A model generated the notes under the pieces. The model searched no databases, was not told the DNA's origin, and saw only the letters and a program-made list of their open reading frames with translations. 7,664 nucleotides of DNA from NCBI GenBank assembly GCA_003266105.1, contig MVAA01000042.1, positions 3,936 to 11,599 of the forward strand, read 5' to 3'. Positions 1 through 6,000 of this stretch are shown one piece after another. Each line of letters opens with the position of its first letter. The stretch's first letter is position 1. Source of the stretch: Methanosphaera sp. rholeuAM6. Its GTDB lineage: Archaea; Methanobacteriota; Methanobacteria; Methanobacteriales; Methanobacteriaceae. Position numbers and translations under genes: made by a program.

Positions 1-3000
1 ATGTTGAATTTACCACTTGTGATAGGAGTATTATGAAGATTATCTGTTACATTTACACCAATTGTTACGTTACCAACAGTATTGTTAAGAATTGTAACAA
101 CAGTTGTTGTGTTAATTTTACTTACTGAGTAGTCGGCAGTTACTGTGATTGGATCTACAGTAGAGTTTCCTCTGTATGTGGCTGTTACTGTATATTCACC
201 TTCACGTTCTGTAGGATGTTCAACACTGTATCCTCCTGTACTGTTTGTGAATATGTTAGTATATTCTGTTCCACCTACATCCAGGAATATTCTTACACCA
301 CTAATGTTATTTCCAAGACCATCTACCAATTGTCCTGATACGATAATTGTTTCCCCAACATATGTTGCGTTTGGATTTGCAACTACTGTGAGGTTAGCCT
401 TTTGTGGAATTATTTCAATGATGTTTAACTCTTGTAGAGTATCACTGTCAATACCTCTACTTTCCCGGTAAACATCGTCTTCAACGAAGTAAACTTCTAT
501 ATTGACATTACCTGTATTTTCAATATTAAGTGGAATGTGTGTTTTTGTTCCGTTTAATTTTGCAGGTTGCTGTTCATGACCGTTTATAACTATTCTTATT
601 GTACCGTTTGTAAGTACTTTGTTGTTAATTATATCATTTACAACTACATCAATACTTACGTTTCCAACAGTATTGTTTACTATTTGTACTGTTGTATTGG
701 TTGGCAATTTATTCACTGTGAAGCTTGTGTTACTGGTTGCGTTAGATCTGGTTGCTGTACCAGTGTAATTTGCAACAACATTGTAGACTCCACTAGCATT
801 AGTTTTTAACAGTTCATCGAAACTATCAGTACTTACTGTGTAAATACCAGTATCATCAATACTTACTTCTTTTGTAACATTTCCTATTGTTAAATTAATC
901 ATTCCAGATAATGGATTGTTGTTTGCATCAGTCAAGTTAACCATTACAATAACTGTTTGATTAATGTATATAGGTGTTTTATCTACTGTTACATTGATTT
1001 TTGTAGAATCTTTAAGTACGTCTCCTTCATTGGTATCCATACTGCTTCTGTATGTTTCATTACCCTCATAAACTACTCTTATTATCTCATGTTGTTCAAA
1101 TAAGAAATCATCACTTAATTTAACAATAATTCTTCCGAATTCATCAACTGTGAATTTGTCGGTGTCTTCATCCAAATTAATTTTAAATCTGTGTTGACAA
1201 GGAATGTCTTCATATTCATCACCGTTTTTAGCTACATGTCTAAATGTGATGTTTGATCCTGTTGTAATAGCAAATCCAGTTTCTGCATCGACTATTTTAA
1301 CAGCGACTGTGAAGTTTCCATATGTTACGTTTAGAGGAGTTAAAACTGTTGTTGTAGGTATTTTGTCTATTGTATAATTTGTTGTAGCATTACATTCATT
1401 TACAGTGGAATTGCCATGATATGTGGCTGTTACATTAACTAATCCTGTAATATGACTGGTTCTGTCATAAACATATCTTCCATTAGTCACATCAATATCA
1501 GTTATTGTTTCCTGACCCTCTTCTCCAACAAATGTTAAGTCAATTTTACCTGTTATTGGATTGTTCATGCCATCATATAATGTACCACTGATTGTAACGT
1601 TTCTTCCAACATAAACTTCTTTAGGAACAGCATCTATTGTAATTGTAGCATATTGTTTAACTGTGTTTATGACAATTTCATCTAAATCATCACTGGTACG
1701 TCCAGTACTGTTAATATACTTGTTATCACCAAGGTAATCAACTTTCACGTGGAATGTTTTATCAGCTTCGGTGATGTTAAGATTTACAACTGTACTTTCT
1801 CCTTCAATGTCAACAGTGAAGGTTTTACCCGTTTCAACTATTGTCACATCGAACTGTCCGGTGGTAATAGGATTAGTTTCATTGTCATATACTGTTACGT
1901 TAATTGTTACATTACCCACTGTGTTGTTAAGTAAGCTTATGTTAGTTGTTGTAGGTATTTTACTTACGTTAAACTCTGTACTGTTACTTATCGGTTTTAT
2001 TGTAGTGTTACCGTTGTAACTTGCTATAGCGGTAAATGTTCCATTACGGAATGATGTGTAATAAACTGTGTATCTACCATTAGCTGCAGTAGTATTTCTT
2101 AGAGTTGTACCGTTTACTGTTACAACAATTTCCCTTCCAACAATTTCATTACCAAATGCATCCGTCAATCTACCTCCGATTGTTACAACTTCACCCACAC
2201 TGCTGTTTACAGGTGTTGCTTCAATTGTTAAGGTAGGTGTCTGAGATACTATTGTTAATTTATCAAATGATTCATCACTGCTTGGCTTATAAACATTGTT
2301 TTCTCTGTATCTTACATTGATATCAATGTTTGAACGAGGAGCAACGAAATCATTCAGTTTAATGATTGTTGAACCTGTACTGCTGACAATGAAATTATGT
2401 ACTATACCGTTATATTCTATTTCAATAACAGAATCCGGTTCGATAAGTGTTCCGTTAAACATGTTAGTAACTTTTTCGTTATTGAACGTGTCGGTTACAG
2501 TTACGTTTAATGTTACATTACCAAATACATCACTTAACAAGTCAACATGAGTACTGGTTGGTAATTTTTCTACTGCGAAAGTTGTTGTATCTGTTGATCC
2601 GTTGATTTTATCATCGGAACTTGTAAATGTTGCCGTTACAAGTCTTTCAGGTGTAACCTGGTTAGTGGTGTAATTGTATTTGAATACACCGTTTGTAACG
2701 TTTACATATACTACACGATTACCGATTTCAAGTTTTACTAAATCGACACCATTCATTGCAGTACCGTTGTCAAGCACTAGCGTACCATTAATTGTTACGT
2801 TTTGACCTATGTATACAGGAGTGCTTTCCACATCTACAACCAATATTGTTTGATGTTGGGTAGGTGTGATGTTTGTAAATTCTTCTTCCGTATCATTTAC
2901 AGTTGAAGCATTAATACCAATACTGCTATTGTATACACGGTTTGCCTGATATTCAACTTTTACTGTTATTTCACCCATTTCAGTAATTGATGTTAATGGA

Positions 3001-6000
3001 ATAAGTGTTTGACCTGATCCATCAACAGCAACTGTGAACGGATTGTTATTGCCAACAGTAACTTTCAGCTCACCCTCTTTAACAATTTCACCAGTATTGT
3101 TAGTTACATTCACGCTTATACTTACATTGCCAACTGTATCGTTAACAACACTTACCAGTGTTTTTGTAGGGATAAGGTTTACTGTAAATTCAGTGTTAGC
3201 ACTTACCGGGTCAATTGTCTGGTTTCCGAGGAATGTTGCTATTACCGGTTTAATACCGTGAGTGTATGTGATGTTTTCTAAGTGGAATTTACCATTAGTT
3301 ACATCAACTGTGTAGTTTATGCCATCAATTGTTATGTTAACTATTTTTTGACCTGTAATGTTGTTACCCATTCCATCAATAAGAGTACCGTCTATATCAA
3401 CAGTTTCTCCTACCAATACTGTTTTAGGCGTTGCATTTACAGTTATAGTTGCGGTCTGATTATTTACTGTGAGGCCTCCAAATGGTGTTCTTGCTTCATC
3501 ATCCAATGTTGCATCACTTGCTAAGTAAATATCGTTTTCCATGTATTTTGCTGTTATTGTGTAATCGCCGGATTCTGTGATTGGTAGTTTAATTACGTCT
3601 TCCTGTCCGGTTACTTTTATATCAGCAATTTTTACACCATTGTGGTAGAATTCTACAGTACCATTGTCTACTACTGCACTGTCTCTTCCAGTTATGTTTG
3701 TTACAACACTTACTTTTACCGTTACATTTCCAACTGTATTGTTTAAAATGCTTATTGTGGTATTTGTAGGTATCTTATTTACTGTGAATGTTGTGCTGTT
3801 TTCAACTGTGTTTACTGTAGCGTTTCCATTACATACTACACTTACGTTGAACGTTCCGTTTCCTTTTAATATGCTTAAATCCTTATCATAGGTAAATGAG
3901 TATGATCCATCATTTTCTGTAGTTACCCTATTTGTGGTTCCATTTATTGTGATGTAAATGTCTTTTCCGTTAACCTGTCCTACCGGATTAATTAACTGTC
4001 CACTAATTATTACTTCATCTCCAATGTATGAAGTTACAGGGTTTACATTTACTGTTAGTATTGCATTCTGTTTTTCAATGTCAATATGCGTAAATGTTGT
4101 TAATGTATCATTGTCCTTACCTTGACTTGCAGCATATGCTTCGTTTTCTACGTAAATTGCCGTTACACTAATTTGGTCAGCAGTTTCATCAGTTACTAAA
4201 TGATAGAATGTTGTGTCACCGGTAGTGTTAACTTGTATAAAGTGATGAGCTCCATCATATACAATATCCAGATATCCATAATGAACAATTTCATCATTTC
4301 TTGTATCGTTTACCAACATTTCAATCCATACGTTACCGGTAGTGTTGTTAACTACTTTTACGAATGTTTCTGTTGGTAATGTAATTATTGTGAAATTGGT
4401 ACTTGCATTTTGTGGATTCCATGCCCCACTACCTTTATATTCTACACTTACATTATAGAATCCTTTTGTATAATTATAGTATTCGAATTCATAACCTGCA
4501 GTTGAGGTTGCAAGCAAATCAACATCACCATTTCTTGTTACAATGGTAGTGTTACCTACAGTTACATATACGTAACCGTTCTGACGTTTACCTGCACTGT
4601 TAAGTAAATCAATGTGTATAGTTACACTTTCATTGATATAAGTTGTTGATTGATTGACTGTAACTACTACTGTTAAGTTACCTTTTTCAGGCATTGCACC
4701 AGTAAAGTTGTTACTTACATCATATCTTTCATTACCATAGTATGAAACGAATGCGTATGGATCATCATTATCAATGAAGTATATAGGATCTACTGATAAG
4801 TAGTAATGTCCGTTTTCACCTAATGTCAATTCTGGGTAAGCATCAACATTTTCTAACGTATAATTTTTACGTGTAGCTTCGGTTCTGTTAATGATAACCT
4901 GGAATTTACCTTCATTTACAGTTGCACCATTTCTTCTATCCAAGAATGATATTTCATAAATTACGTTGTTTGATGAACTACCCTCAGCTAAATTGATGAT
5001 TGTTCTAGTAGGTATTTTATTAATAGTATATTTACCTTTAGCACTACATCCACTGATATTGGCGTTTTCACTTCCAGCATAAGTAGCGGTTACGTTAATG
5101 TCACCCACTTTACTGGTCATTCTAGCATATTCATAGTGACCATCGCTAAATGTTCTAACGGTGTCTGTATATGTGAATGTTGAATTATCGTTGAACGTTA
5201 ATGTTATCTCAGCATCTGCAATTGGATTGCCCATACCATCCAATAACACACCTGTTATACCAACTGCTCCACCTACATAACTAAGTGACGGTTCAGCTCT
5301 TACAGTTATGCGACTGTTCTGGGAAACAACAGTAAGATTAGTTAAAGTTTCATCTCCGATCTTAGCAGTACTTGGTTCATAAGTATCGTTTCCAAGATAT
5401 TCAACAGTAAAATCAAAGTTACCGGCAGTTGTTATTTCATCTGTAAGCTTAATTTCAGTAGTTTCATCTTTAATGTCATAGGTTTTGGTAATTGTAGTTG
5501 TATCATTAATTACGATTGTTACTTGAAGTTTTCCTTCACCACTGGTTATAGGATGAGTTTCGTTGTCAACAACACTCACTTCTAATGTAACGTTTCCAAC
5601 TGTATTGTTTTTAATACTTACACTTGTATTTGTAGGTATTTTGTTTGCTCTGAATATTGTGGAATTAGAACAGTCATAAACAGTTTGGTTTCCTATCCAG
5701 GATACTGTGGCAACAAAATCGCCCTCATGTATTGGATAGTAAGTTACACTATATGTTCCATCAGGTAGTGTTGTTGGATGGAATTGTTTTGTAGTTCCTT
5801 CAATAACAATGCTAATTTCCTTACCTGCAACAGTATTATTCATTCCATCATACAATGTACCGTTAATTACTAAAGGCTGACCTACTGATACTGGCGTATT
5901 TGCACTTATTGTTACCCTTGAATCTTGCATTCCTACAGTTACAGTTTGTTCTGCACTGCTTGGATTGTAAGTATAGTTTCCTAGATAATCAACAGTAATT

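Noticed and set aside
1..36. ATG at base 1 on the plus strand reading M-L-N-L-P-L-V-I-G-V-L then a stop
   Set aside because: It is only eleven codons, without a ribosome-binding site in view, and antisense to the G-N-V-T-containing A module.
145..471. Plus-strand open frame of 108 codons
   Set aside because: It is antisense to the well-supported repeat protein. The product is an unstructured Val/Thr/Pro-rich string with no recognisable domain, as expected for a shadow of biased codons.
3344..3349. Run of six T as a possible phase-variation tract
   Set aside because: Six bases is short for slipped-strand switching, and the frame is intact here and throughout the window. No longer homopolymer or short tandem repeat was noticed.
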